Positions 31,258-43,461 of a stretch of 47,389 nucleotides of DNA are shown piece by piece. This DNA is from Chara braunii. Lineage: Eukaryota; Streptophyta; Charophyceae; Charales; Characeae. The position numbers were made by a program, and so were the translations under genes. Positions within the stretch are counted from its first letter, which is position 1. Each line of letters starts with the position of its first letter. Under the pieces are notes generated by a model. It had not been told where the DNA came from, made no database searches, and saw only the letters and a program-made list of their open reading frames with translations. The DNA is taken from NCBI GenBank assembly GCA_003427395.1, contig BFEA01000427.1, positions 1,056,525 to 1,103,913 on the forward strand, in the 5' to 3' direction.

Positions 31258-34216
31258 TGGTCTCCCTTCGTTGGGTTCCTCTGAATTGGACTCTCCCTTG
31301 ATATACGCATAGGCATCTGGACCGTAGCGTTGCCCTGGCTTCCCAACTTACGGATCCAACTCCGACTTCCCCCATCTTATGAGTCATTTGCATGATTCCC
31401 TTACCCATCACTTTTTCTACCCTCTGCCGGCCCTCACGCCCTAGTTAGTCAGCCTTGCATACTTCATCTAGGTGCATCCAATATACCAGGCTCCCTTATT
31501 CCCTTGCATGGTTAACCCTCCATAGCGGTCACCCCTTTAGTCGAGCATTACCCGCCTTGATGGTCTATCTGTTAGGGTCATTGGTTTTGTTCGCTCCCAA
31601 TTTCCTACCCTCATTGAGCCTGATGATACGTGTCTCCCTGTCATTGTGTGGATGCCCTTAGGAGTTTATCGACCCCTAGCCTGCATTCGCCACCCTCAGA
31701 GACCATCCCACCCTGTGGTTTGCGACACACTTCTCCTGTGACATATGGTTGTCTTGTTGTTGCTTTCTTGCTCTCCGACTGAGGCTACTGCCTCTAACAT
31801 TTCCAGGATTTAGTTGTTTCTGATTTTGCTGTTCTTAGGACTTATACACTAGTCAGTTGTTTCCAGACTGAGGCTACTGCCTCCAATATTCTAGGATTTA
31901 GTTGTCATTACTTTCTGCTTTCCTAGGACATGTATACTAGTTAGTTGCTTTTGCTTTTACTTAGGTTGTTAGCTATGACATTGCTGTTTTTTGTGACACT
32001 TTCTATCCTAGGTTGCATCGCATGGACTCAACATGGAGCATGCTTGTATCTAGGCGATCCATCATAGGTCGAGGATCGTGTAGCGGAACTCTGGTTGGCC
32101 TGTGAGACCAGCCCCTTGGCCTGTTCGCACAGGCATGCGTTGTATTCGGGGTAGTCCAACCCAGGTCGGTACCTCTGTCGCTACCAGCCATTCCAGTCCA
32201 GTCCAATCAATCCACTGGGGTATACCCTAGCCAGAGTCTGTATTTAATATCATTCTGCATTCGCACAGTTTGGAGTACGTGCGTTGGAGTCTCGCGTGGG
32301 AGCTGCGCTGCGCCATCTTGCTCCACTCTCATCCTCCATCTCCATCTCTATCCCTGGCGGAGCACCACACCTGGTGGGTCCGCCACAGTGGCTGATTCGA
32401 GGACCAGCCTAGCCCTAGAAGAGAACACCCCCCCCAAAACACCCTCCCCCTTGAGGACAGTACTACTCCCACCTTGTACTATCCTCTTTGGAAGAAGACC
32501 AATCCTGAGAGTGCGATCTCAAACACCCCCCCCCGCCCCAACCTTGCCTGTTGGAGCGCAACCCATTAGTCTATCTATCTAAGGATTAATCATGAGAAGC
32601 TTTTAAAAGAGGAATTCAAAGATTAGAGTAGAAGGTTATCTGACAACGAAGAATTGGAATATGAAACACTTCAATTTTCAAAATAGGAAACCGATTATGA
32701 AACTAAAGATTAGACATATGTAATTAGGAAAAAAACGGACGAATTTAGGTATAAAATATCCAAGAAGGATTTTCGAAATAGATTCTCAAACTTCGGTTTG
32801 AGAATCGTTTGGCGAAGACGTTAGGCACATATTTGATAATTTGAGGAAAAAATTTAGAGAATCTGTTTGAAATCGTACTAGATAAAAGTTTAAGGAGTAT
32901 TTTAGAAGATAGTTTTATAACAGAATCAAAAATATTTCAAGACAGCTGCGATGATAAGTGGATTCAGAATTTTGAGCATACAAAACTAAGTCAGATACCT
33001 ACCAGGTACGCAAAATAAGGATGGACCGGGATCCGAAAAACAAAATGAGGATACGACTTAGATAAAACCAAATTACTACCTATCAGATTCACTATGGAGA
33101 TTTAGAGCAGTACTTTGGATGACGGCATCGACAAGCTGCTACACGCCAAGCTCCCATCGCCTCGTGAAGTCGCCTTGATCTGCGTGAAGTCACCCAACCA
33201 TGCCGATCATCACAAAACGCTCCACTCCAGCTATCCCATGATCCTACTGCCAGACCACTATCCCGACCAAACTCATCCCCTGCCTCTTCTTGCGAGAGAA
33301 GCACCTTCTCCTCCTCATAGCCAGTGTCGGTGCAGCCCGCTGGCGAAGTGCGCTTGGCCAGAAGAGATTCATAAGACACCGCTGCCTTCCTAAAACTTAT
33401 TGAAGGCGATTGTGTTGCGAGTAACAACGTCAAGCCCGTCAACGGGGCCTCACAGAGAGTTCAATCCATGTACAACGATCCTCAAACAGCTAGATTAGAC
33501 GAAACAAGAGACAGAGAAATAGAGGCTGAAGTAGGAGAAGAGAAAACCTAGGGCACTCATAGCCCTCCCTCTCTTCGATATACACGCTTTCTCTTATTTT
33601 CACTATAACCCCAGCAACCCACCCATGCCACGTGGCATCCTACCCTCCATTACTCGTCATACGCTACCCAACATCCTCCCACCATGCACCATCACACCAA
33701 TCTGCCTCGCGCCTTCCCCAACATGGCGTTCACCACCCCCTTCCAACAACACGCTCCTCCTGCCTCGCCTCAATGGAAGTCCCATGACGCGCCCTCCGCT
33801 AAGCTTTGGCGAACACACTAATCGCTCTGTGGCTTCCACCCCGACGCGCGTCCGCCGCGGCTGCCAGCAGCCTCAACCCTAAGGCCCCATTCCAACACAC
33901 ATGGTTGTAACTGACCATAAATATACCTTGTATACATTCATTATTAGGGTGCGTTATGTTCGAGGGAAGACGATAGCAAGGTGCACCAGCACATGATCAG
34001 GAAGCCACCTAGCTCCATAGTATGCATTGTGCAGGGCTCCTTGGAGATAAGGGACATCAGTCGAGCCTCAGTATGAGGGACACAGATATTAGTGTCAGTA
34101 GGACGCTCAGCTGGTTCAGATCCCAGCTACCAGTAGTAATGTTTTCAGATAGGTTGTAATGACGGACTCAGAGGGATAGTGCAGGCTGATTTTGAGTATG
34201 TTTTTCGAGGGGTATC
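31258..34216. other. Unassigned sequence between gypsy remnant and LINE
   Basis: About 3 kb without a gene I can support. The first part may be the 3' UTR and LTR of the plus-strand gypsy remnant: it contains a tandem duplication (31777-31948) and a TATA-like TATTTAAT at about 32240. No LTR boundary can be fixed. About 32580-33100 is clearly AT-rich compared with its neighbours. ORFs at 33092-33442 and 33625-33882 show no family motifs. Confidence 0.5.
31777..31948. repeat. Tandem duplication, two units of about 88 bp
   Basis: Units start GACTGAGGCTACTGCCTC at 31777 and 31866 and share AGGATTTAGTTG, CTTAGGAC or CCTAGGAC, and ATACACTAGTCAGTTG or a close variant. The second unit is diverged. 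Confidence 0.85.
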
Positions 34217-34242
34217 TTTTTTTTTTTTTTTTTTGGGGGGGG
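34217..34242 (-). other. LINE-A poly(A) tail with C-run
   Basis: The plus strand reads 18 T then 8 G; on the LINE strand this is CCCCCCCC followed by the A-tail. It defines the 3' end. Confidence 0.85.
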
Positions 34243-34343
34243 AAATAGTATCGATTTATTGCCAAAGGATAAGTTGAGGCCAGGGACCTCACAATTCTAC
34301 CCGGGGACTGGGGCCATTACCCAAATTCAGCTCAAAACAAAAA

Positions 34344-34367
34344 CCGGAAACCGGGTCCAGCGTCCCT
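34344..34367 (-). other. Conserved LINE 3'-end motif (LINE-A copy)
   Basis: The motif GAAACCGGGTCCAGCGTCCC (plus strand) lies about 110 bp from the tail. It is identical to the one near LINE-B's tail (40138-40161), although the surrounding 3' regions differ. It could be the part recognised by the reverse transcriptase. Confidence 0.65.
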
Positions 34368-34935
34368 CAACTCAATCTCAATTCCAAACAGCTCCCCGAA
34401 AAAAAAAAACAAAAAAAAACGACAATCTCGCTCGATATAAGGATGAGGAACAACACTCTACTATAGTCGGGCCTAACCTAGAGTCTACCTCAAAAGATCT
34501 TTTTTGAACCAGGCCTCTTTATGTGTCCTTACCCGACTTTAAGCCTCCATTCCTGATTCAAAACAAAAGACGGCAGAAGCTGCTCTAAGTAACCTGTGAC
34601 TGAGTCAGAAAGGGGAAAAGGGAATCCTTTGTTCAAGGTGGGGTACTAAATCGTTCCCCGTGATCTATCGTGGTCAATAACCGAGGACAAAAGGAAACTT
34701 TACCCATATCGTTTATTCTAGACAAACATGAATATCTTCCCCAAGTATCCTAGAACTACTTCCGTTGATTCTGATTTATTCCTCGTGTCATTCCTCTTTG
34801 CCAGTCACAGTAGATCGTTCTTCTGATTTCTGAAGTAATCCACTTCTTAATTTGAGTATCAGACACGAATTGGCGGCGGAACAATTGATTGTTCCTATCG
34901 TCCCAGATCATCTTCATTATGATTGCTCTTATCAC

Positions 34936-37900
34936 TTAAGCCACATACTTCCATTCTCTCTTACCATTCACGCAACCTGTCAAGATCCACTCATATGTCC
35001 ACTCAAAGTTGTTTCTTGTAATCTTGTTCCAGTGTTGAATCCACCATTCACAAATACATCGTGAAGCAGGACAGGTCAGCCAAAGATGTCTTGTAGGCTC
35101 CCAACCCCATTTACATCTAGTGTAGGTAGTCGAGATTCCCATACCTTATGCTAACCAGACGGCTGATGTTGTGACCAGAACAGCTTGTAACCAAAGCATG
35201 CTTGCCAACTTCTGAGAAGGGAGGCCTTTCAACTCAACCCAGAGAGTCTGCATTGTTTCTACAAAAGTAACCAGCATGCCTTGCTCGGACCGTCTCTTCG
35301 CTACAGTAGTATATGGTTGCTTTTTAACTTTCCTCCTAAAAAGTCCAGTACCTACCTTGGGTTTATAATCCTCCAAGGATATCAACTTACCATTTTGAGT
35401 ATTGCACCAACCTACTGCAGTTGGGTGGGTACCGAGTGAAATCACTGGTCTGCCTTCTGTTACTAACAAAGTCTTAGTCTGAGTTGGTTCTTTGCCCTGT
35501 GGTTGTACTAGGGTTCAAACTGCAATTTCTTTAATCCCCCCCCATTGAGTCCAACTTACCCATCGCCCTCGAGTCAGGCCCTTGATCTGCCCTGTAAGAG
35601 TTGAGTCTTCTGCCACGTGCCATTCCATTGCTTTCAAACCTCCATCCAGAGCCAGACCCTTGATTTGCCAGAAGTCATGATGTCCGTATTCGTTGAGTTT
35701 CCTTCCCCATAATTCATCCACTGGTATTGATTATGTCCCCATGATCCTCACCTAGCCTTCTGGTATAGCTTTAGTTAGCTTTTGAAGTTTGAGCTGCACG
35801 TCTCTTACTCTTGACAATTTCTGTTTTAATACTGTAATGTCAACTCAATCTAGCTTTAGTTAGTTTTTGAAGTTTGAGCTGCACGTCTCTTATCCCACGT
35901 TCTATCCATGCCTTACCAAAATTCCCTGAGGAGCCATGGGCTAGGAAGCAGTTCCCAGATTCATCCAAAATATAGGGGGGTTGAAAAAGGATTTGAGTGA
36001 GGACTGTGTCCTTCGAATTCGGTGGGTCTCTCTCCGTAGGCATCAACTTTTTCCAAGCATACAGGACATTACTCCAAACTTCGACTTAAGTTGTTTATTA
36101 ATGTAGGAGGTTCTTAACAAGCAATACGGACATCTTCTTGTCTACTCAGTGACCATTCTTCACTTAGGATCTGCAGACCCAAAGACAACCAAAGGTCATC
36201 AGTGGCTGCAGTCAGGGCCTTTATTGGCCATTTTGCCAATGCTGCTAGATTTTGTTGTCTGTGATCCAATATACCTAATCCCCCTTGTTGTTTAGAAAAG
36301 GCAATGGTTTCCCATACCACGTTTGACATATACCCTTCCTGTTCTTGTGCTTCTGACTTCCACACAAAGCGCTCATCTGCCTTCTTGATTCTCCCATATG
36401 CCTTGCCACCAAGCAGATGCACAGCTAGCGTAAACCACAATATCGAACTTGCTGCAGTTGAGAGAACCAACGCCTGACCCAATAAGGATAAATGTCTTGT
36501 CTGTTTCCAACTTGTTATTTGGTTGTAGTATGTTTCCACCAACATGCCATCTTGAAACTCTGAATTGTCAGTCAATGACACTTGTATTCCCATAAAACGT
36601 TTTGTTGCATCAGAAGGTACAATTTCAATCCCAGTTGACTTTCAGGTTGTTGGAAGGTGGCAAAAAATAGGTTGACTTATTCCAATTAATAGAGGCCTCT
36701 GATAATTCATAGTAGGTATTTAGAACTGTTTTCAAAGCTCTTAGGTTATCTCTGTTATTTTGATAAGCAATGGTTAAGTCATCTGCAAAGACTCCCCCTT
36801 CCCATTGGATGCAGTTGTTAAGTTTCAAACCCACTATTTTGTTGTTAAACCGAATATTATCTAATCGGATTTCCAAATTACTACAAAAAGGAGAGGGGTC
36901 AAGGGGCAACCTTGCCTTAGGGATCTAATAAGGGAGAATTCTTCCGACTATTGACCATTGATCATAATTGTGGTTGTCGCGTCATAATACATTGTGTTAA
37001 CCCACGGACAGAAAGACCGACCAAAACCCATATGTTTCAGGGTGGTCATCACAAAGGCCCATCCGACACGATCGTACGCCTTTTCCGTGTCAAGCAAAAG
37101 AATTGCCACGTCTAGATTATCATTCGTAATGATCTAGGGCCTGAATGTTGCTACAATGTTATGAGTTATACTTCGATGTTTCACGAAGGCCCCTTGTTAT
37201 TTACCAATTAGGTATGAGAGATATCTCACTAGTCGTAGAGCCGAGACTTTTGCTAGCAGTTTATATGAAGCATTTAGAAGTGAAATTGGTCGCCAGTTTC
37301 AAATTTCTTTTTCATCTCCTTTCTTATACAACAGAGAGATTACCCCTTTAGTCATACTTTTATTTAGTTTACCCACTGTGATAACTTTATTAAATATACT
37401 TAATAACATTGGACCTAACTGCGGCGATAAAGCCAGATAAACCTTAATTGGGAGGCCATCGTCCCCGTGACATTCATCTTTTGCCATTCTATTGGCCACT
37501 ACTGATAACTCCTCTAACGTCAATGGTTTGTTCAGATCCAGACGTGCTCTGAAAAAAATCTTGTTCTGAGAGTGGTTCCGAAAAGTGCTCGTTATCCTTG
37601 AGTCTGTGTTCATGTCATCATATGGTCGTCGAGTTGTTAAAATGTCTTCAAAGTATAATTTGGCAAATTCACACATTTGATGTAGATCATCGAAGATTAT
37701 CCATTGGGTGGAAAATGGATGTGATAGTACTTTCATTGATGGGTGTGTTTTTTGTAGAATCAGCCGTCGGAATGTTTCTTTCGTTAGTCTGTCGCCTGTA
37801 ACAATATTCTTCTGACTTAGTCATTCTTTCCACTGTTCCTGTTCTTGAATATGCAATATTTCCAGTTTGGCCAGCAGCCTTTTCCGTATCATTGTCCAAT

Positions 37901-38941
37901 ATGCATCTGAGACCTCGTCATGACCCAGACTATCTTCTGCAACTTTGATTCTATGAATGATATGTTTTTCATCCCTTCTCCGATTTTGAGCTTTAATCTG
38001 TGAGAAAATGTTGAAAGCTCATTGCAGTATATGAACTCCTACCTCTACCCAATCATTCTCCTCATAAAACAGCTGCTTCGCGACTTGCCAGGCCTCAAGT
38101 TGATTTTGTGCCAAGTGGATGACACCTGGGTCCTTCAGTAAAGACACATTCAGTCTGTAGTAACTTGGACCCCTTTTGGAGCTTCACTGATTTGGAAGAT
38201 CCCCAAACTGGCCTGTGATCCGAGAGGTACGAGATATGTATATCAACACTTGTGCAATCATGGTTGACCTTTTATCAGAAGGTAGTCCAGTCTTCTACGG
38301 GCTGGTGGGGTTTGTGAACCAAACCAAGTATAAGCTTGGGTGGTTGGGTGGAGCGTTCGATAAGCATCGACCAAATGTTGTGATACTATAAAATTGTGCA
38401 GCAATCTGCTATCAGGTCAGATCAGGCTCACCTTAGGTGTGTCTAATTCTGGGTTCAAAATAGTATTCCAATCGGCTGCAAGAATGATATTTTCAGAATC
38501 CGGTACTAAACCAGGTAGCTGTGCTAGAAAAGCAAGTCTTTTGTTTTAGTCCGCAGGTACATAAATTGACATAACGGTCCAGTCTTGAGACCCCACTGCG
38601 AACTTTACCCATACCCACCTCTCCCATAGGTCCACCATCGAGTCGATAATTACTGCATCCAGATTCTTGTGAATTAGAACTGTCGTCCCTCCTTTTGTGC
38701 CTTGTGCAGGCGACCAAAATTGACGACCTGTCCACCAACTTTCTAGTTCACTGCAACGATTTTCATCTAGCTTAGTTTCTTGAATACATGCCACTTGTAT
38801 TTTGTTTTCGTATAACCATGACTTCAAACGGTTTCGTCCTTGCTTAACAGTGTTAACACTTGTGTCACACAGTCCTCTAACGTTCCAAGAAACAAGCCTT
38901 AGCTTGCCTCTAAGAGGCATGGGAGGCTGAAGGACCGACAA
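34936..38941 (-). pseudogene. LINE-A ORF2: endonuclease-reverse transcriptase, many frameshifts
   Basis: This protein would nick the target DNA and copy the LINE RNA from the nick. N-terminal APE-type endonuclease (38941-38546): RLVSWNVRGL with N20, and CIQETKL with E55. Further endonuclease motifs (AADWN, YTWF, RRLDYLL) read in shifted frames around 38480-38270. RT pieces: FRARLDLNKPLT and LLYKKGDEKE (37736-37299), then VFADDLTIAYQN with the catalytic Asp pair (36909-36625), then the thumb-like region at 36593-36114. The C-terminal zinc-binding remnant (35142-34936) has CKWGWEPTRHLWLTC. A short internal duplication lies at 35766-35896. The number of breaks rules out a functional protein. Confidence 0.85.
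35766..35896. repeat. Short direct repeat inside LINE-A ORF2
   Basis: TAGCTTTAGTTAG then TTTTTGAAGTTTGAGCTGCA then CGTCTCTTA occurs at about 35766-35810 and again at 35852-35896. About 42 bp lie between the copies. Confidence 0.9.
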
Positions 38942-39047
38942 CAGACTTGATGCGGCTTCCTACCCCTTATGTTCCTTGTGATTGCTTCCTTCGATGAATT
39001 TCATCTCCTCTCGAGGTATTTTCCCATGACATTTGGAGTAGTAGTAA

Positions 39048-40037
39048 TCATTTAGGTGTGAGGATCGAATCCCTCTTCGCTGATGCCGTTAACCACTCAA
39101 CAATTACCACACCCAAGATTCCAGGAATCACTCGAATACCTTGCAGGTCCTTGTTAAGTGGGGAAGGTAACGATGCAAGGGTGAACCAACTTCTATTTTG
39201 CCTTGCAGTGATACTGTTTGTTTCGTCATTCATTTGAACTTCCATTAAGGCATAGTAGAACCGTGCCATCTTCCCTTTTCTCGTTTCCACATTCTGCCCT
39301 TCCACCCGACTCAGAGGGATAAGACGAGTCTTCAACCTTTTCGGATAATTTTTGAAACTTTGTTCAATATAGTATTACCCGTAAGGGGGGCATCTGCTGC
39401 TGTCGTAGTCAGTTCCAGGTGTCCATCATTCGTCCGAGAGGCCAATACCATCATTCCCTTGTCTGAGTTGTCCCACCTTTCTGTTTCCAGAATCTCTATT
39501 TACTAGATATTCCCTGCTCGACTCTGACTCTGACTCTGACTCTGAGATATGACTTTTACCATCTCTTCCAATCTCCACCGCATCCCGATTTGGAGACTGC
39601 GTCCTCGATCGTTTGAATGGTGAGTGTGCACTACTCGTACTCTTTCCTTTACCTTGGCTGATAACAACTTCTACTGCCAGTATCAAGGCATTTCGTTTCG
39701 AATTCTTCCTGCCACCCTATTCTTCCCCCTCATCCATATCCCCGTTTACAGCGTTTTTTTTTGTGGGAGTTAGTTTTGCTTCCTTATCTGAGCCTAAGGC
39801 TTCCTTTTGATTTAGTCCTCCTCCAGAATCCGAACGATACATTGAGCCCGATTTGTGATTGGCACCTGACCCGTGAGACCCACGAAGGCTACCAACTATG
39901 CTGCTCATCTGTGACTTCGCACCGTCATTCTTCCTTATTCCCTTTTGCCTTCCAGAGTCATGGTGGGAGGAAGATCGGGAAGTTGATCGGTCTCTCACGA
40001 TAGGAGGACCTTGTTGACCCTTAGAGTTATAGTTCAT
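39048..40037 (-). pseudogene. LINE-A ORF1 remnant
   Basis: Three minus-strand pieces (40037-39717, 39686-39426, 39335-39048) form the region upstream of ORF2. The N-terminal piece is Ser/Gly/Lys-rich and probably disordered (SRSSSHHDSGRQKGIRKN). The middle piece has a repeated SESESESE encoded by GACTCT hexamers at 39524-39546. The last piece (MARFYYALMEVQMN, then IRVIPGILGVVIVEWL) looks like a folded segment. LINE ORF1 proteins bind the element's RNA, but no RRM or zinc knuckle is clear here. The ATG at 40037 is only 36 bases from the presumed 5' end. Confidence 0.6.
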
Positions 40038-40073
40038 CTGGTTCGTTGCTTGTTTACGACCAGTGAAACCCCC

Positions 40074-40097
40074 TTTTTTTTTTTTTTTTTTTTTTTT
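40074..40097 (-). other. LINE-B poly(A) tail
   Basis: 24 consecutive T on the plus strand. It directly abuts the CCCCC (GGGGG on the minus strand) that begins LINE-A. Confidence 0.88.
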
Positions 40098-40137
40098 GGA
40101 TTGAAAAACTCCATCTATTGGTGGGGAGCATCACCTG

Positions 40138-40161
40138 CTGGAAACCGGGTCCAGCGTCCCT
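40138..40161 (-). other. Conserved LINE 3'-end motif (LINE-B copy)
   Basis: GAAACCGGGTCCAGCGTCCC on the plus strand, about 40 bp from the tail, identical to LINE-A's copy at 34344-34367. Confidence 0.65.
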
Positions 40162-40272
40162 TGATTGTACAACTTGAATACATTATGAGAATAGGAATAA
40201 ATAAGAGAAAAGGATCTTGAATTGAAGGAGACTGTCACTCAGTACCTGCCAACAGAAACTGAAAAAACAACA

Positions 40273-42394
40273 CTACCTCTTCATCCATTCCAGGATGCCG
40301 GATATACCTGTTGAAACTAGTAGTGTTAATTCTATAATCCATACCATGAGCTGGGAACAAGGGCTGTTGCCGGGGAAGGAAAAGGATCCGGGAAATCTGA
40401 TAACTGACGCGTCAATAGTAGTCCAATCATCAAAAACCAATTTGTAGTCTCTTTTCAGTCCAGTATCGTCCTCGTTCCCAGCCCCATTCCAAGCGACACA
40501 ACCAATTCTCCCACCCTGGTTTCCGCCCAGCCAATTACGACTGAATTTGCGAAAATGACTTTGGATTTCTGTTTTGTCTGAGAGAAATTGAACTTTTTTC
40601 TTTGTTCGATCCCATTTGCTTAATATGTCTGTTTGAATTTGTTGTTTAATATTGTCTGTGAATTCATGACCATCTAGTCTAAGCCCCTTCCCATTCATAC
40701 ATGCATCTCTTCATCCATATAGCCCACAACACCGCTCTTCTCCCCATGCTAAACAGATTTTCCACAAATTCCCCATCATTTCCCACTAATTCCGGGTCCG
40801 GGCTCCAGGTCTCAAGAAGAATAGCTTTCCATTTCCATGGCCAAGGAACCTGTGGGACTAAACGTGACCAAATTCAATCCCACCACCTCCAAAGCCATAC
40901 TGAATCCGGGCATTGCATAAAGATGTGCTTTATAGTTTCATGATAAATTCGACTTGGGAAAGCTGATTTGCATAACTTACAACATCTTTCTGCTAGTCCT
41001 TTTTGTTCCAACGAGGATCTGTCAATCAGCCAGTCATTGACTGGTAGACACCTATGTTCAATTTGCCATTGAAGTGAAGCAATTTTGGCTGGTTTCTCCT
41101 TGACTACTTTAAACCACCGGACAGACCTCAATTCTTCCTGACGAACATTAAGATGTTCTCTCCATCTGGTGGAAACCTTGTCTTTCAAGTTAATTCTAGG
41201 GCGAAGCATTCGGTAGGCTGATTTGACTTTGAGTGAGTGAATAGCCATTTTGAAAGATCTGTTATGCCTTCCTATTCTTGTGACCGAGCTCCAAACCCAA
41301 TTAGCCGGGTCGAGAGGGAGTTCCGATATAGGACAGTCTGGTTTAAAGGCCACCCAAGAATCTTTAGTTCTGATTACCCTTATTCTGAAGATCTGTTGTG
41401 TCTGAACCCAACCGGTTTCCCCTTGCCCCTTAGGAACGACTACATTAGTGGATGACAAGGAAACATTGTGTAGCAAAAATCCCCCGTTATGGTCTTGGTC
41501 CAGAATTAAACCAATTGACTCAGACTGATCCTTCAAGGCTACGCAATCATTTATCATTAATTTGGGGTCTCTCCTAAGAATACGAAACCATTGAAGACGG
41601 ATGATTTCAATTACCCTTTCGAGTGCTTCCTTTGAATAATGACAATATCTTAGCCTTGCCCTCAGCTTAGATGGGTCAATCCATTCATTGGTATCAATGT
41701 CCCATATATCCTTTATCCTCATAATACCATTACTAATCCATCCCTTCCAAGGAGAATGCATACAATGAAGAACAAATCCTTGGGAATCGCGAATCCACCT
41801 ATTATCAAAAAGAGGTTGTTGACACACTTCCTCCCATCTTTCTGGCGATAGTTTGTCCGTGAGGGGAAGTTGTCTCCAGGTTTTCAACATAGACACCCAA
41901 AAAGGATCATTTTTCAAATCAAGTCTGACAGCTTGCCTACTTGAAATCACAGGTGTCGTAACAGGTTTAGAATTTCCCCTAGGAATAGTCCAAGAACGAT
42001 TTTCTAACCATGTCAAGGGGTCAATTCCTTCGGGTGTTGGTGGAGCAAGGTGCCTAATTTGCTCCAAGGCTAATGGTGTCCATAAAGTCTGGGGGATGAA
42101 TAATAATCTTTGAAGCCATTGAATTGAAAGAGCTTTGACTTGGGTCAAAGGATCCATAATCCCCAGGCCTCCCCAAACTTTTGGCTGGATAATGGACTGC
42201 CATGCTACTCTGTTGATGACATTGCTATGCTCATGATTACCCCTCCATAGAAAAGTAGTTAGTTGCCGCTGTAGAGATTTAAGAGAGCGTTTATCCAAAG
42301 ACCAGATTCCTGATTTGTACCATATAGATGCAAGGATTACATTGTTGATTATCATCGATCGTTCAAAAATGGATGTATACTTATTTTTCCACAT
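40273..42394 (-). pseudogene. LINE-B ORF2 C-terminal part (thumb to zinc-binding region)
   Basis: A 506-codon open frame (42394-40874) follows the RT after a frameshift, and a further piece (40698-40273) continues in another frame. The start reads KNKYTSIFERSMIINNVILA and VWGGLGIMDP, typical of the region behind LINE RT. The C-terminal part has RWFKVVKEKPAKIASLQWQI, CCKLCKSAF and ETIKHIFMQCP, the layout of the zf-RVT zinc-binding domain found after plant LINE and retrotransposon RTs. The frame ends in WLWRWWD. The 40698-40273 piece has no recognised domain. Confidence 0.85.
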
Positions 42395-42469
42395 TTCCAG
42401 GGATCCACCAACCAGTTGTTTCGCTACCCCAATTGACTTTCATATCTGAGAGACGACAAAATTTTTCCA

Positions 42470-43438
42470 TCAAATTTTGAATACTGTCACGTTCTCATCA
42501 GTAGCATCAACCATAAGAGACAGGTCATCAACAAAAAAAGAGCAGATTGGAATTGCCTCTTCCGGTATGCTGGTAACCTGTATTCGTCTAATATCCTTAT
42601 GATGCCTCAAATTCGCCCCCAGTGCCTCCATAATAATGACAAAAAGAAAAGGAGCCAAAGGATCCCCCTGTCTTACTGATCTTTCTTGTGGGATGGGGGG
42701 GGCTACATTATTATTGACCATAACCCTTGTTTGATACAAGATTCTCACCCACCTTCTAAAGTTAGGGCGAAAGTTAATCTTTTCCAGACATTTATCCAAA
42801 AAGAACCAATCGACATGATCATATGCTTTTTCAAAATCTATGAAAATGAAAGCTGCATTGTGTTTGGATTGACGAGATATTTTCAGAAGTTCATTTACTA
42901 AAAGAATATTGTCCTGAATGTTCCTTCCTGTTATAAAGCCTGTTTGGGATGGGTGAATGATTTATGGAATTATTGTAGCCATACGATCTGCCAGTGCTTT
43001 CGCTATGAATTTATATACCACGGTAAGAAGGGTTATTGGACGATAATTCCTTATATTTGCCTTATCCCCTTTCTTGTACAAAAGGGTAAGTACCCCTTCA
43101 CCTACAAATTCCCCCATTTCACCCGATTCCCATACTGCCTTATAGTATTCCATTAGATCTTCTGACATAAAATCCCATGTTGACTCCCAAAATTCCTTTG
43201 GAAATCCATTAATACACGGGGACTTATCTTCTTCCATTAATAAGAGAGTCTTCCAAACTTCTTCTTTTGCTAGAGGTTTATCCATCAGCTCCTTTTGTTC
43301 CTCTGATAAAGATTTATTTAATGGTCGAAGAAATTCCTTCATCTCAAGGATACGTTGATCCCTAGGAATATGACTATTTTGTGAGGTGAAAATAGTTAAA
43401 AAAAAATCCCTGGCTATTTTCAAACATGCCGTAGTCAA
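42470..43438 (-). pseudogene. LINE-B ORF2 reverse transcriptase domain
   Basis: One minus-strand frame from 43438 to 42470 with a single TAA at 42962-42964. Motifs in order: NGFPKEFW; LLYKKGDKANIRNYRPITLL; after the stop, GFITGRNIQDN, FIFIDFEKAYDHVDW (first catalytic Asp), RQGDPLAPFLFVI, and SFFVDDLSLMVD (catalytic Asp pair). All core residues look intact. It is joined to the endonuclease by a frameshift near 43490 and to the thumb by another near 42470. The domain would perform target-primed reverse transcription. Confidence 0.92.
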
Positions 43439-43461
43439 AGTGACCAGGTTCTTATTGGGGT

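Larger units (their letters stand above)
34217..40073 (-). mobile_element. LINE-A, L1-type non-LTR retrotransposon (degenerate)
   Basis: A plus-strand T-run (34217-34234) followed by a G-run marks the poly(A) end. An ORF2 remnant with endonuclease and RT follows (38941-34936), then an ORF1 remnant (40037-39048). The 5' end appears to be a minus-strand GGGGG at 40069-40073, abutting the poly(A) tail of LINE-B. Length is about 5.86 kb. It carries many frameshifts and no intact ORF2, so it is inactive. Confidence 0.85.

Noticed and set aside
32230-32300. TATA-like TATTTAAT followed by a GC-rich stretch as an LTR promoter of the plus-strand gypsy remnant
   Set aside because: No LTR ends or second LTR can be identified in the window, so the promoter call is not supportable.
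33092-33442. 116-codon minus-strand ORF as a possible host gene
   Set aside because: No recognisable domain, and overlapping open frames on the other strand. Kept as unassigned.
33625-33882. Plus-strand Pro/Thr-rich ORF
   Set aside because: Composition-driven; no motif or repeat support.
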